Shown here piece by piece: positions 38,291-48,527 of a DNA stretch of 64,000 nucleotides. Under the pieces are notes generated by a model. The model ran no database searches. It had not been told where the DNA came from and worked only from the letters and a program-made list of their open reading frames with translations. The first letter of the stretch is position 1. The number at the start of each line of letters is the position of its first letter. Location of the stretch: the NCBI GenBank assembly GCA_902806565.1, contig CADCXA010000029.1, positions 806,001 through 870,000 of the forward strand, given 5' to 3'. Source of the stretch: Hypoxylon rubiginosum (taxonomy: Eukaryota > Ascomycota > Sordariomycetes > Xylariales > Hypoxylaceae). A program made the position numbers and the translations under genes.

Positions 38291-39838
38291 CTATCTTCTA
38301 ACAAGTGAACTAGCTGTCAAAGAGAGTATTGCCACACCGACCAACCCAGACGCAATAAAGAATACGCCACCTTGGCCCACCAAGCTTTGGGAAGTACCTA
38401 GGATTATAGGGGAAGCTAAGCCACCCACACTCTCCATCACTGCCAGCCCGGCCAAAGCCGAGTCCTTCACGCCAGCTACTGTAACTGCGTAACTTTTGAT
38501 GAAACTAGGCACGGCTAATCCCAGAGCAATGAAGACCACCAAGCCATACAACTCACTTGGTGTGCTTACCAATGCCAAGCGAGGCAGGACAATGAACTGG
38601 CTCATCATTGAGACGCCTGCATAGAAGAGATCCGAGGCGTGTTGACGAACCACATTTGGAGGCCCGCCATTGTTATTAGAGGTGTCGAAATCTGCATGTC
38701 CATCCTCGTCTGGCTCCTCGTGCTTCTCCGGTCTCAGCGTGCTATAGACCTTTGGGAGCACGTAGGACACAATGAGTAAATAGACGGAGGATGTACCAGC
38801 GGCTATAGAAATGATATAGCCATTCTCTATGCTAGTAAAACCGAACTTCAGCGCAGCATGTACCATGATTGCTGGGAAGAGGTATGCCTGCGCGCTGTTG
38901 TAGAAGAAGATAGCCAGGCCCGGAAGCAAGACAACTGGTTCATGGTAGAAGTAGAGAATGGGATCAAAGAAGGAAATATGATCAGTTGCTGTGTATTCTG
39001 GACAGACCCCGATGGAATTCCCGTCTTCATTGGTAGGCCTGGGGGTAGCCGCTGGGATAAAAACCACTAAGTAAACTAATGAAAGGCCTAATACTGCAAT
39101 CGCCAAGATGAAGCTGAAGAAGAAATTTGGTAGTAATGTGACAAGTGTAGGACTCATAGACATCCCAATCATATACAATGCCAACGAGGTTCCCATCAGT
39201 CGCGAGAATCGATCTGGCTCGCTTGTCCGGATGTATATGGCTGCAAGAGTGTAGTGTAGTATGTTATCCGTTGCTAAGCCATCAAATACTCGACCAACAA
39301 TGGCAATGTATATGCTACGCCAGAGCACTAGACATAATTATAATTAATCATCGCATCTCCATCGACAAGGTGTATCGAACCGCTTACCTCCAAAAGCCAG
39401 GACTGCAACACCTAAGCTTCGACACAGCAGCCAAAAGCATAGCCCAAGTCTAGGATATGATTCAGTCCACTGCCGTAGAATACCAACCGCAATGATGCCG
39501 AATACATTGGCTATTGTAGTGGCAGTTGCGACTACTCCGGAGTAACGACTCTGTTCGTCATCCTTACAGTGCGCAGGATCCTCGCATACGATGTGGGCGT
39601 AAGCAAATACAGTGGTGGCAGATGTTGCGGCAATCGCGAACGCTGCCGTGCACGCTAATGGAAGAACATATATAATATAATCCTCAGGGATCGCTGCGCC
39701 CGGTGCGCGTTTCCTGACTGGATCCTTCGGTGCTGTGGAGAAGCCCGAACTGCCTGAATCAGGATGCGTAACTTCAGGGGCAGGTGGGCGACCTGTAAGG
39801 AGGCGAGTCGTCTCCAAGTCTGTTGCCGACGGCATCAT
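38291..39838 (-). CDS. Major facilitator superfamily transporter
   Basis: Two exons, 39838-39388 and 39327-38291, with a 60-bp intron (GTAAGC...CTAG); 495 residues. A hydrophilic N-terminus of ~57 residues is followed by about 12 hydrophobic helices, including YIIYVLPLACTAAFAIAATS, FFFSFILAIAVLGLSLVYLV and LAIFFYNSAQAYLFPAIMV. A family-like loop GRVFDGLATDNILHY follows helices 3-4, and an acidic cytosolic loop (RPEKHEEPDEDGH) divides the two halves. It is not the 14-helix drug/H+ antiporter type of GliA as far as I can judge. In this context it probably exports the metabolite or an intermediate; the substrate is unknown. It is divergent from the oxygenase gene with a 518-bp spacer. Confidence 0.8.
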
Positions 39839-40356
39839 GTTTGGATTGAAAGGTTTCCGATCAAACGAAGATAGTCGTTGAGCTGATCAAAGGTTCCTCG
39901 AGGCTGCAAGCAAGTAAGACGGAGAAATCGTTGGTCCCGTATGGCTGCGAATAGGGGGTCACGCGGGTACCCGCAAGGTAGTAGCTAAAGATAGGGGTAG
40001 CAGCACATTTGTTCAGCAGTTTCTTAAAACTAGCTAATCAAGGCTGCTGTGCTTATAGTAAAGACAGCATGGAGGTAACAAGACGTTCAATCTACTCCAA
40101 TTGTGAGCAATTCAGTATCAAAAAACCACCTCTATTAGGATTTTCTAACGGGGCCCCACTTCCCCGGGTCCCGAGCTGGACCCCTGAGCCCACAATTCCG
40201 GCTATGCGCCCCTTGATCATCAATGAGATACCTGGTCGGGCACCGGTCCGACACCTCTGATCTGAATGTGTGAATGAAAACAAACGGAAAGTCTCGAAAT
40301 CAGCTAAATTATTCAAGTTTGATTACCGATTGGACACTCTCGCCGGGCTCTTCATC
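39839..40356. promoter_or_regulatory. Divergent promoter of MFS transporter and CmcJ-type oxygenase
   Basis: A near-match to the ETP palindrome, TCGGGCACCGG, starts at 40236 and overlaps CCGGTCCGA, giving TCGG and CCGA half-sites at a wider spacing. The sequence CCCGGGTCCCGAGC lies at about 40162. Plausible regulator region, not proven. Confidence 0.35.
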
Positions 40357-41440
40357 ATGGCGATTGTTGAAAGTCAGATGTCCTTCCTCGAGCCTTGGCT
40401 TAACAAAGAGGAAGGGCCGTATGTTCGCCAGAAGGTAGAAGAATCATTCCCGCGATCGAATCTCACGAATCAAGAGTACTCAGTTTCAATCCATGATGCC
40501 CGCCCAACTAAAGATGATTTCAACCTTGATACACATGGCTTCGCTTTCCACGACGACGAGCCTGTCGATGATGAGATAGTCCAGGCAGTCCGAGAGAGAA
40601 ACAAGGCTATGGTAGAAAGCCGATATTATTCATTGATAGAAAACCTGGTCAAGAAATCAACGGGCGCTACTAAAGTTATCATATTCGATCATACTTACCG
40701 ACTGCGGGATCCAACGCTTGCTCCCAACGAGAACCCCAATGGCAGGGAACAGCCAGCCACTCTGGTAGGCGTCCATAATTGTTCAAGTAGTTTTAGATGC
40801 ATTCACTCATTAATTGGTCAGGTACACTGCGACCAGTATGTTTGGTTTATTCGTTAGGTACCTTTTTGACACTTTCCACTTACCAGCGACAGATCCGCTC
40901 TTGGTGCAGTCAGCAGAGTCCGACGCCACGCCGGAGAAGATGCTGAAAGGCTACTCCAAGGGAGAGCACAGATCATAAAGTAAGTGCCGTCTGAATATCC
41001 CATGCAAAATCTGCAGCTGACTGGAACGAAGTGTCTGGCGTCCCATTCACGGAACCGTCCAAGACTGGCCCCTAGCTCTGATGGACTATCGCACGCTTAA
41101 AAGCTCGGATATACTTCCCACGAGCATCTTCAAGGAGCGGCATGATATGAGGGGGCAGACAGTCTCTATTAACTACTCCGAAAATCAGCAATGGTATTAT
41201 CTCGATAAGCAGAAGACAAGTGAAGTGACCTTTATCAAAATTTGGGATAGCAAGGACGACGTGGCAAAAAGTAGGTTTCTCTCTAAGCTTATAGAACTAT
41301 ATATGTATGCAAGCTCATGCTAATAAGATCTCATTACTGCAGTGTGCGCCCATTGCGCCTTTCCCCATCCCGACGCACCAACGGATACTCCACCGCGAGA
41401 GAGCATTGAGGTTCGCTGCCTGGTCTTCTACGAGAACTAA
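40357..41440 (+). CDS. CmcJ/AsaB/NvfI-family Fe(II)/2-oxoglutarate-type oxygenase
   Basis: Five exons, 40357-40764, 40822-40835, 40887-40979, 41032-41270 and 41343-41440; all joins keep frame; 283 residues. A 14-bp mini-exon encodes VHCD, the family's H-x-D metal-ligand region. Family landmarks are FDHTYR, VSRVRRH, AERLLQGRAQIINVWRPI, DWPLALMDYR, WYYLDKQ and a C-terminal PPRESIEVR. At the NxxHRWYY-type position I recall for this family, this protein has NQQWYY, so the usual His is Gln. Relatives are annotated as cephem hydroxylase, desaturase or endoperoxidase (NvfI). I chose ATG 40357 over the longer open frame from 40270, which lacks an ATG. It sits between transporter and GGCT genes, so it is likely a tailoring enzyme; such enzymes are not part of the standard gliotoxin set. 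Confidence 0.75.
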
Positions 41441-41567
41441 GGTCACAACTCTCACAAAGAGTTGTGTGTATGTAGGAATATTTACATTATCATATGACGA
41501 TGAAAGTACCTATGTAGTATGTTCAAGCAAGTGTTCGGTCTCATCAGGGCCGTACCTAAATTACATC

Positions 41568-42382
41568 TCACCTTCCATCGCCCCTTCCCCAAATGGGCGC
41601 ATGGAAGAAGTCATGATAGAACCACATTGTAATCACGACAGCCCTCACCATAGCTATAACCCAAAAGGGTGCATTGCCTGACTCCCTGTTCTTCAAACTT
41701 GCCTTTGTTATTTTCTCCATTGCAGACATGACTGGTACCCAAAAGGCTAAGAAGAGTGAAGCGCCCACACGCGGGATGGGTTTTGTTGGTGTATGGTACA
41801 CTGGAACATCGGCTAGGAACTTCTGGTACGAGATGGGCATGTTAGAACTGGCGGCGCCAGTCCGTAGAAGACCCTGGACCACAATCAACAAGGGTACAAA
41901 TGACAGGACAGTACGAGAGAATGTTGGCGCACCATATATCGAACACTCGGCCTGGCCACCCTTCGTAGGACTGTGACCAGAGACCTCGTTGCAAAGGTCT
42001 TGGTGTCAATCTCGGATCCTTCAGATCCATCTTGTACCACCAGCCCAGCCCTAATTTCCACCTCGGCATAAGCGATTCCTCCACCTTCCGAAGATATCAC
42101 TTTTGCATACATCTCCGGGGTGAGTTTGTACGCCGTGCCAATCAATTGCACCCCTTTTCCACTCGTGGAGCCATACATTGGTGATATGCTTGCAAACGAG
42201 GGTTCGGAGTAGGGCACTCCGGCGCTATCCATGACCAAAGTCCAGCCAGGGATTGTGACAACGACATTGGAAAGAGGGGTGATTCCACGGTCGTGAATAA
42301 ACTTCGAAGCACTTAGGTTCGAGCCATATGCGAGATACCATACGTTGGATGTGGGTGGTGGGAGAGTCCGAACGACCAACAT
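41568..42382 (-). CDS. gliK-like: GliK-type gamma-glutamylcyclotransferase
   Basis: Two exons, 42382-41933 and 41873-41568, joined by a 59-bp intron with a GTGCGC donor; 251 residues. The N-terminus has the substrate-binding YLAYGSNLS motif. SSEGGGIAY carries the conserved catalytic Glu of the gamma-glutamylcyclotransferase fold. Exon 2 continues with LLRTGAASSNMPISYQKFL, as in fungal GliK-like proteins. The last ~50 residues add a hydrophobic helix (FWVIAMVRAVVITMWFY) that may anchor the enzyme in a membrane. Family role: removes the gamma-glutamyl groups of the glutathione adduct during ETP sulfur insertion. ATG 42382 chosen because the longer frame starts at TTG. Divergent from the NRPS. 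Confidence 0.8.
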
Positions 42383-42764
42383 CTTGCGTGAGCCTCCGCC
42401 GTGAGGGGCGTATCGTCGTATCAACAGAGCGTAGAAAAACAATTACAGCGAATTGGCCGAAGTGTAACTCAAAAGGGGCGTATTTGGGCGCGCCGAGTGT
42501 ACGGTGCTGGCAGAATTTCCTGATTATGTGTTAATAATCATTTGTAGTATTTATCAGCCAAGTCGTGGGTAGTTCGGCACCCGGTTAGTTACCGTGTTTA
42601 GTTTCCTCCCCCGGCCGCGGTCTCTCAAGTAACAACCACCCTTGATACCTAGGTAGTTACAGTCAGAAGACACCTCTGCTCAAGGATCTTATTAGCTAAA
42701 CTGCCATCGTGGCTACTACTATCTTGTTGAGCCATCCTCACTATAATCGAAAGCGTTATTTGTT
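42383..42764. promoter_or_regulatory. Divergent promoter of GGCT and NRPS genes
   Basis: Contains TCGGCACCCGG at 42574-42584, one base off the TCGG-N3-CCGA consensus, and TACCTAGGTAG at about 42648. I looked here for a missing adenylation-domain exon and found none: no frame on the + strand is open and protein-like. Confidence 0.45.
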
Positions 42765-45700
42765 ATGATGTCAAGCACAAACCAACAGCGCTGGGTCGAC
42801 CACGCCTCTCGGGCACAAACGACTCAAAGTCCGTTGCTGCGAGAGATAGCACTGGAACTGAAAGTCCCACCACATGAGATTGATTTCAATACAAGTTTTG
42901 TCAGCAATGGAGGAGACTCACTTGCGGCAATTAAGATCGTCTCATCGTGCATATCAAAGGGCATGGCCATTACCGTCGCTATGATTATGAGCTTTAATTC
43001 CGTTCAGAATCTAGTCCACGATTTCGACCAACGCAACAAATCTCATCTGCTTCACTATAAAACCAACACGGCTGTTCCAGACATACTACCAGCTAAGAAG
43101 AATATCTTGTTATCAGACATTAGACCTGATAAACCCGTCGAGTCCCGGCGGTGTCAACCGACTGGGATACAACTCCACCTCGTTCACGGAAGCAAGACTC
43201 TACAAGGGCGAAACGTGGTACGGTACTACGAGACCTATCGAACAGAGGATATACCGCTTGTCAAAAGCTCCTGGGCGGCGATCATCTCCACCGAGCCCAT
43301 TTTCCGGACACGCTTCTACTCATTCGAAGAAAGTACTTACTTAGCAGAGGAAAGCGAAGCCCCTTTCATTTGGGAGGAGGTGACCGTGGATAGCCAGAGG
43401 GCGTATATATCCACCCTAGAAAAACATGACTTCCCGCTTGATTTCATCGGGACTGCGTTCAAGACCGTTCACTTCAAAACAGATACCGAAGCTAGAGAGA
43501 GCACGGTTGTCTGGAATATCCACCACGCATTGATCGACGGATATTCGAGTGTCCTGCTTCTCAACAAGCACAGGAATCATCTCGCTGGCTCTCCGATCGT
43601 CGCAGGCCCGTCTTTTGTGCGTTTGATCAACCAGCTAGCGTCTTTACAGCACACATGGGAGCCTCTTGGTCGAGCGTTTTGGGATGGGCAAGAGACACAA
43701 CTGCGTACTTCAAATAGCGAGCTCCACCTACCGATTCCTGGACTTCCCTTCAACCCAGTGTACGCGCATAAGCACATGAGCCTGGACGTGGCTCACGAAG
43801 ATTTGTTTCAGTATGCGAAGGGGACTGGGGTGACCGTTGCATCAGTCCTCTACGCTGCTTGGGCAATGACACTCAGCAATTACGTTGATTCTAATCACGT
43901 ATCTTTCGGAATTGTATTATCGGGTCGCAGTCTGCCTTTGCCGGATGCTGCTCACGTAGTAGGGCCACTCATTAACACAGTCCCTTTCCAAGTCTGCCTG
44001 GACCCCCTAATGGGAGTCCCCGAATACCTTAAATTTATCTTTAGCCATGCCGTGGAGCTGGACAGATTCCAGTGGGCGATCCCCGAACATGGAGTCACTA
44101 AACCGTTTTCTTCGGTTCTAAATATCCACTTCGAGTCCCCTTTACTGCATCCGAATCCTTTGCATACACTACGGAAGCCGCGCGCCAGCATGGCTTCCGA
44201 GTTGCCACTCAGCGTCAACATTCATTTGGATGGTAATATTCAGCTATTCTATCATGAGCACCAGTTTTACGCAAGCGACGTTGAGCGACTAGGGAGGCTA
44301 TTCGCAAAGGCCGTCGGGGCACTCGTCAAGTCAAACCTTACAGTTGGCCAATGCTGTGATGCTGTGGTTTCTGATGAATTAGGACAACTCTGGGAAAACG
44401 GCAACTGTTCCGCACTAGGACCTATGCCACAGCTATGGCAGCAGAACCTAGTTCACTTATTCGATCTTGCAGCTGTAACGAACTCGGATGCTATTGCTAT
44501 TGAGAAGGACGTCCATACAGTGACTTATTCCCAACTACACCAGTCAGCCATGACAGTCACACGGCATCTCACTCACCATGTCACACCCGGGGATGTCGTT
44601 TGCGTCCATGCTGATAGAAGTGTCAATTGGATAATTGCCATCTACGGTATCCTGCGAGCAGGAGGCGTTTATTGCCCTCTCGATGATGCGCTACCTGCTG
44701 ATGTACGAAACCAAAATTTCCACCAGTCTGGTGCTCGAATACTCCTAACTGGCAGTACGTCAGCCAAAAAATATGTGCCAGATTCGTGTGGAGAATGTTT
44801 GTCGGTGGAAGATATATTAAAGACAGGCAACGATCTCAGTGGCACTTCGTCTCTAGCGGCTCAATGCTCCAACTTGATTGCCAGTCCAGAGGCCGGCGCA
44901 TACCTTTGCTTTACTTCAGGGTCCACTGGATTTCCCAAGGGAGTGCTGTGTACTCACCAAAGCATCGTCGCCTTCCAGAATGACTTCGATGTACGCTTAA
45001 AATCTCGAGTTGGATGGCGAATTGCCCAAGTAATGTCGCCTGCATTTGATGGCAGCATCCATGAGATATTTTCGGCTCTGAGTTATGGATCTACTCTAGT
45101 GCTTCGAAATACAATCGATCCGCTTGAGCATCTCTCGAAAGTGGACGCTTCCGTATTGACCCCATCTCTAGCCAAAGTTCTAAGGCCGCATAATTTCAAA
45201 TCCTTACGTGCGCTTTATCTAGTGGGTGAGGCAGTTCCGCAGACTGTCTGTGATGAATGGGCGAGCAAGGTTTCTCTGTACAACATGTACGGACCAACAG
45301 AAGCGACTTGTGGTGCTACGATCAAGCAGCTTCAGCCCGGGCAACCCGTAACTCTGGGAAAGCCAAATCCATCTACTCGAATATACATACTTGATAGCCG
45401 GGGGAAATTCGTCCCCATCGGCGTGGTTGGGGAGATATATCTTGCTGGAGTACAAGTATCTCGAGGATATATCAACAGGCCAGACGAGAATGCGACCTGG
45501 TTCCTGCCTGATCACATACACTCTGGGGTCGGGGAGCGCATGTACCGCACTGGAGATCGTGGCTATTGGGACGAACAGGGAGAGCTTCATTTCTGTGGCA
45601 GAAGAGACAGGCAAATCAAACTACGGGGATTCCGCATTGATCTAGATGACACAGAAGTTCGTATCCGCAATGCCGTTCCTGGATGCACTATGGTGGCGGT

Positions 45701-47483
45701 CGCTAGAGACAACGACTATCTCGTAGCGCAACTCCAGCCGGAAACTCTACAGTCAACAAATGCCCGAAAGTTCATATGCAAAGCCTTGCCGAGTTACGCG
45801 GTACCTCGACAAATTATGACAGTCTCCGAGTTTCCAAGGACAAATGCCGGGAAAGTAGACTACGTTGGTATCATAGATGCAATCACTACGAGCCTTAATA
45901 TACCAGCAACGCTAGATGATAGCGGACTCTTCAGCCAGCTTGCGCAAGTTTGGAGGGATGTACTTGGACGACAAGACCTGGTCCTAAGAGCCGAGTCCAA
46001 CTTCTACGAACTAGGCGGGCACTCTCTATTGCAACTCAAGTTGGTAAACAGGCTTTCAGGTCTCCTCGGGTACCGCATCCCTCTCACTGCAATCATCGGG
46101 TCAGCAACTCTTGGTGACCTCACGGAGAAGCTAGCGATGCCCCCACTCCCTGACATGTGCCTAACCCAAATACCTTCCAATCCGCCATCAGTATCCCCTA
46201 TCGAGGAAGATTGGCACAGGATGTATCAATTCAACGGTGGCTCTTCCTCTTTCAATGTTGCTATGCCCTTCGAGCTAGGCCCCGATGTCGATCTCCACAA
46301 CTTGGCAAATGCGTGGGAATCGGTCTTGGACCGTCACGAGATCTTTCGAAGCCGGTTCCGAGTCACTCCAGATGGCACCGTGCAGAAGACGTTCTCGGAA
46401 AATCCACCGAGGGTTATAAGAACTGATCACGTCAACACCCACGAAGAGATCAACCGGCATTTTGATCTCGAGCACGACTCCTTGATCCGCATCTTGCTTG
46501 CTCCCACCACTCTTCTTTTGGTGGCGAGTCATATCATATGCGACTACACGTCCCTGAACACGATGCTTCGGGAAGTAAGCTGCACTTATCTTGGCACAAC
46601 TCTGGAGAGACCAGCACAACTTAGCAGCCGTATTAGACAACGCGTGCAACCAACCACGCAAGAAATAGAGTTTTGGCAATCTTACCTTGAGGACACTGCT
46701 GCCATACCAAGCTACAGCATTGGGCGGTGGTCACGACGAAGCTCGTATAGTGGCACGTCCTTCGTGCATCGAATACCATCCGAGGTGTTCTCCAAGCTGC
46801 GCCAATTTACATCATCTCATCAGGTGACTGCGCATCAGCTGTCACTAGCCACCGTCTCCCTAGCATTACAGCACCAGTCCGACGAAATCGACATAGTTCT
46901 TGGAGCCCCGCATCTAGGAAGAAGCAGCGAGGAGGAACAGAACCTCGTAGGGCTGTTTCTAGAACCTCTCCCAATACGGATCCGGTACCCGCCTCCGGTC
47001 TCATCTAGGACTAGTAAGAGCTTCGTTCAAGTAGTTCAAGAGTCTAGTCAGGAGGCGCTTAGCCATGCCATTCCATGGAACCTGCTTCTGAAGTCGTTGG
47101 GGACCACGACGGCACCACCCAATACGCCCCTTTTTGATGTGATGGTGTCATACCATGAAAACTTCGGGTGCATTGGGATGAAGGGCATTGATGCGAAACC
47201 GGTTTTCACGTGGTCTGAAGGTGCCAAATTCAAGCTCATGGTCGAGTTTGTGGTAGCAAACGATACTTCGCTGCTTATGAGACTAGAGTACAGTGACGAA
47301 TGCTTCAATGCAGCCAGTATTGCAGTGGTTGGGAGATTGATTGCCTCGGCGTTGGGCATGATTGTGAATGGGATGTCACATGAAACTATTAGAACGCATC
47401 TGTCGAAGTTACGAAAAGGGGGCAACGCTGGTGGGGTGCATCACGCTCGGGAATATTGCGGGATGAAGTATGAGAGTCTCTGA
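42765..47483 (+). CDS. gliP-like: Non-ribosomal peptide synthetase, T-C-A-T-C (ETP/diketopiperazine type, A1 missing)
   Basis: Single uninterrupted frame, 1572 residues. Domain order by motif: carrier T1 with GGDSL (Ser ~52); condensation C1 with HHALIDG (~253-259); adenylation A with A3 FTSGSTGFPKG (~713), A5 YNMYGPTEAT (~838), A7 YRTGDR (~926) and A10 NAGKVDY (~1026); carrier T2 with GGHSL (Ser ~1087); terminal condensation C2 with SHIICDYTS (~1254), the SHxxxDxxS form of fungal cyclising CT domains. GliP-type enzymes are A-T-C-A-T-C-T and about 2100 residues, so here the first A and the last T are absent. By alignment to GrsA I read the A-domain code as roughly D-G-H-L-Y-V-M-C-G-K; I cannot assign a substrate. 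One A domain might load both carriers, or A1 acts in trans. Likely product: a cyclic dipeptide. Confidence 0.85.
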   Translation: MMSSTNQQRWVDHASRAQTTQSPLLREIALELKVPPHEIDFNTSFVSNGGDSLAAIKIVSSCISKGMAITVAMIMSFNSVQNLVHDFDQRNKSHLLHYKTNTAVPDILPAKKNILLSDIRPDKPVESRRCQPTGIQLHLVHGSKTLQGRNVVRYYETYRTEDIPLVKSSWAAIISTEPIFRTRFYSFEESTYLAEESEAPFIWEEVTVDSQRAYISTLEKHDFPLDFIGTAFKTVHFKTDTEARESTVVWNIHHALIDGYSSVLLLNKHRNHLAGSPIVAGPSFVRLINQLASLQHTWEPLGRAFWDGQETQLRTSNSELHLPIPGLPFNPVYAHKHMSLDVAHEDLFQYAKGTGVTVASVLYAAWAMTLSNYVDSNHVSFGIVLSGRSLPLPDAAHVVGPLINTVPFQVCLDPLMGVPEYLKFIFSHAVELDRFQWAIPEHGVTKPFSSVLNIHFESPLLHPNPLHTLRKPRASMASELPLSVNIHLDGNIQLFYHEHQFYASDVERLGRLFAKAVGALVKSNLTVGQCCDAVVSDELGQLWENGNCSALGPMPQLWQQNLVHLFDLAAVTNSDAIAIEKDVHTVTYSQLHQSAMTVTRHLTHHVTPGDVVCVHADRSVNWIIAIYGILRAGGVYCPLDDALPADVRNQNFHQSGARILLTGSTSAKKYVPDSCGECLSVEDILKTGNDLSGTSSLAAQCSNLIASPEAGAYLCFTSGSTGFPKGVLCTHQSIVAFQNDFDVRLKSRVGWRIAQVMSPAFDGSIHEIFSALSYGSTLVLRNTIDPLEHLSKVDASVLTPSLAKVLRPHNFKSLRALYLVGEAVPQTVCDEWASKVSLYNMYGPTEATCGATIKQLQPGQPVTLGKPNPSTRIYILDSRGKFVPIGVVGEIYLAGVQVSRGYINRPDENATWFLPDHIHSGVGERMYRTGDRGYWDEQGELHFCGRRDRQIKLRGFRIDLDDTEVRIRNAVPGCTMVAVARDNDYLVAQLQPETLQSTNARKFICKALPSYAVPRQIMTVSEFPRTNAGKVDYVGIIDAITTSLNIPATLDDSGLFSQLAQVWRDVLGRQDLVLRAESNFYELGGHSLLQLKLVNRLSGLLGYRIPLTAIIGSATLGDLTEKLAMPPLPDMCLTQIPSNPPSVSPIEEDWHRMYQFNGGSSSFNVAMPFELGPDVDLHNLANAWESVLDRHEIFRSRFRVTPDGTVQKTFSENPPRVIRTDHVNTHEEINRHFDLEHDSLIRILLAPTTLLLVASHIICDYTSLNTMLREVSCTYLGTTLERPAQLSSRIRQRVQPTTQEIEFWQSYLEDTAAIPSYSIGRWSRRSSYSGTSFVHRIPSEVFSKLRQFTSSHQVTAHQLSLATVSLALQHQSDEIDIVLGAPHLGRSSEEEQNLVGLFLEPLPIRIRYPPPVSSRTSKSFVQVVQESSQEALSHAIPWNLLLKSLGTTTAPPNTPLFDVMVSYHENFGCIGMKGIDAKPVFTWSEGAKFKLMVEFVVANDTSLLMRLEYSDECFNAASIAVVGRLIASALGMIVNGMSHETIRTHLSKLRKGGNAGGVHHAREYCGMKYESL

Positions 47484-47675
47484 AAGTCTTAGCGGCACGG
47501 GGATTGTTGCATCTCAATTTGCCTATTTCATACTCTCTCATTGTAGACTGGAACAGGGCTATTTCCTTCCCTTCAATTCATCAGCATCGACCTATTGTTG
47601 CTAAAAGCAATCTGTCGAGAAGGTATGTACAAAGAGGTAAGTTGGGTAGCATGCCTTGTAGCACTACCCCAGCGA

Positions 47676-48527
47676 CTAGTCACCAACAGCTATCCTACCT
47701 ATTTTTTTTGCGATAGCAATGCAAGCTACCATAGTCATAACTGTCTCGCCCTTCTCGTTCTTATTGAACCCATCTCCACTGCTGATCTGCTCCACTATAT
47801 CCGCCAGAGCCTCTTCCCACTTGTCCTCGTCGTTCTGGGACCATCCAGTTGGCAGCGTGCCTAGGTAGCTCCAAGCCAGCTGTGCCCAACGCTTGACGTC
47901 CGGCATCGTGAGGTAGCACTCCTTCGTAGAGCAGGCGATGTGCTCGGCCTTGAACCCGCCCGATTCGAGCGCTCCCCTCAGGTCCTTTTCTTGATAGCTC
48001 TCCAGGGGAAGTAAGGCCGGCATAGGGCCCTCTTTACCGCGCGTAAGCCAGTGGGCGTGCTGCAGCGCGTCGACATGCGGCATGGAGATCCAGATAGACG
48101 CAACGGCGGTGCCGCCGGGTTTCAGCGTCCGGTAGACCTGCTGAGCGGCCTTTGTGTGGTCGCCCAGGCAGTGGAAGGCGAAGGTGGTGAAGGAGTGGGT
48201 GAACATGTCATCCGGAAATGTGAGTTCCAGCGCGGACATGACGGCGGTGCTCACAGGCCAGTCGTTCTTCTTGGCCAGCTCGGCGCAGCCCTGCACGAAT
48301 TGAGGGTTAATATCGGTATCGTAAATCTGAATAGGCGGTGGCTTCGAGTTCATGATAGTCTCTGTCACGGCACCGGATCCGCATGCATTATCGTGAATCA
48401 CGTCGCCTTCGGAAAAGGGGGGTAGCTGGCTCAGACAGTACTCGATGGCGGCCTCGCTAACATTGCCTTGGAGTTCAATCAAGTGCTTAGCTTGGTAATG
48501 AGTGATCCGCTTAGGCTGGAACACCAT
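47676..48527 (-). CDS. gliN-like: GliN-type SAM-dependent N-methyltransferase
   Basis: One exon, 283 residues. Class I methyltransferase fold: VIHDNACGSGAVTETI is SAM motif I, IYDTDINPQF the acidic end of strand 2, and LKPGGTAVASIW the post-motif III strand. The size and the HDNACGSGAVTE motif match GliN-like enzymes, which methylate the amide nitrogens of the diketopiperazine and so stabilise the dithiol product. It converges on the NRPS with a 192-bp gap. An O- or S-methylating role cannot be excluded. Confidence 0.8.
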   Translation of the reverse strand: MVFQPKRITHYQAKHLIELQGNVSEAAIEYCLSQLPPFSEGDVIHDNACGSGAVTETIMNSKPPPIQIYDTDINPQFVQGCAELAKKNDWPVSTAVMSALELTFPDDMFTHSFTTFAFHCLGDHTKAAQQVYRTLKPGGTAVASIWISMPHVDALQHAHWLTRGKEGPMPALLPLESYQEKDLRGALESGGFKAEHIACSTKECYLTMPDVKRWAQLAWSYLGTLPTGWSQNDEDKWEEALADIVEQISSGDGFNKNEKGETVMTMVACIAIAKKIGRIAVGD

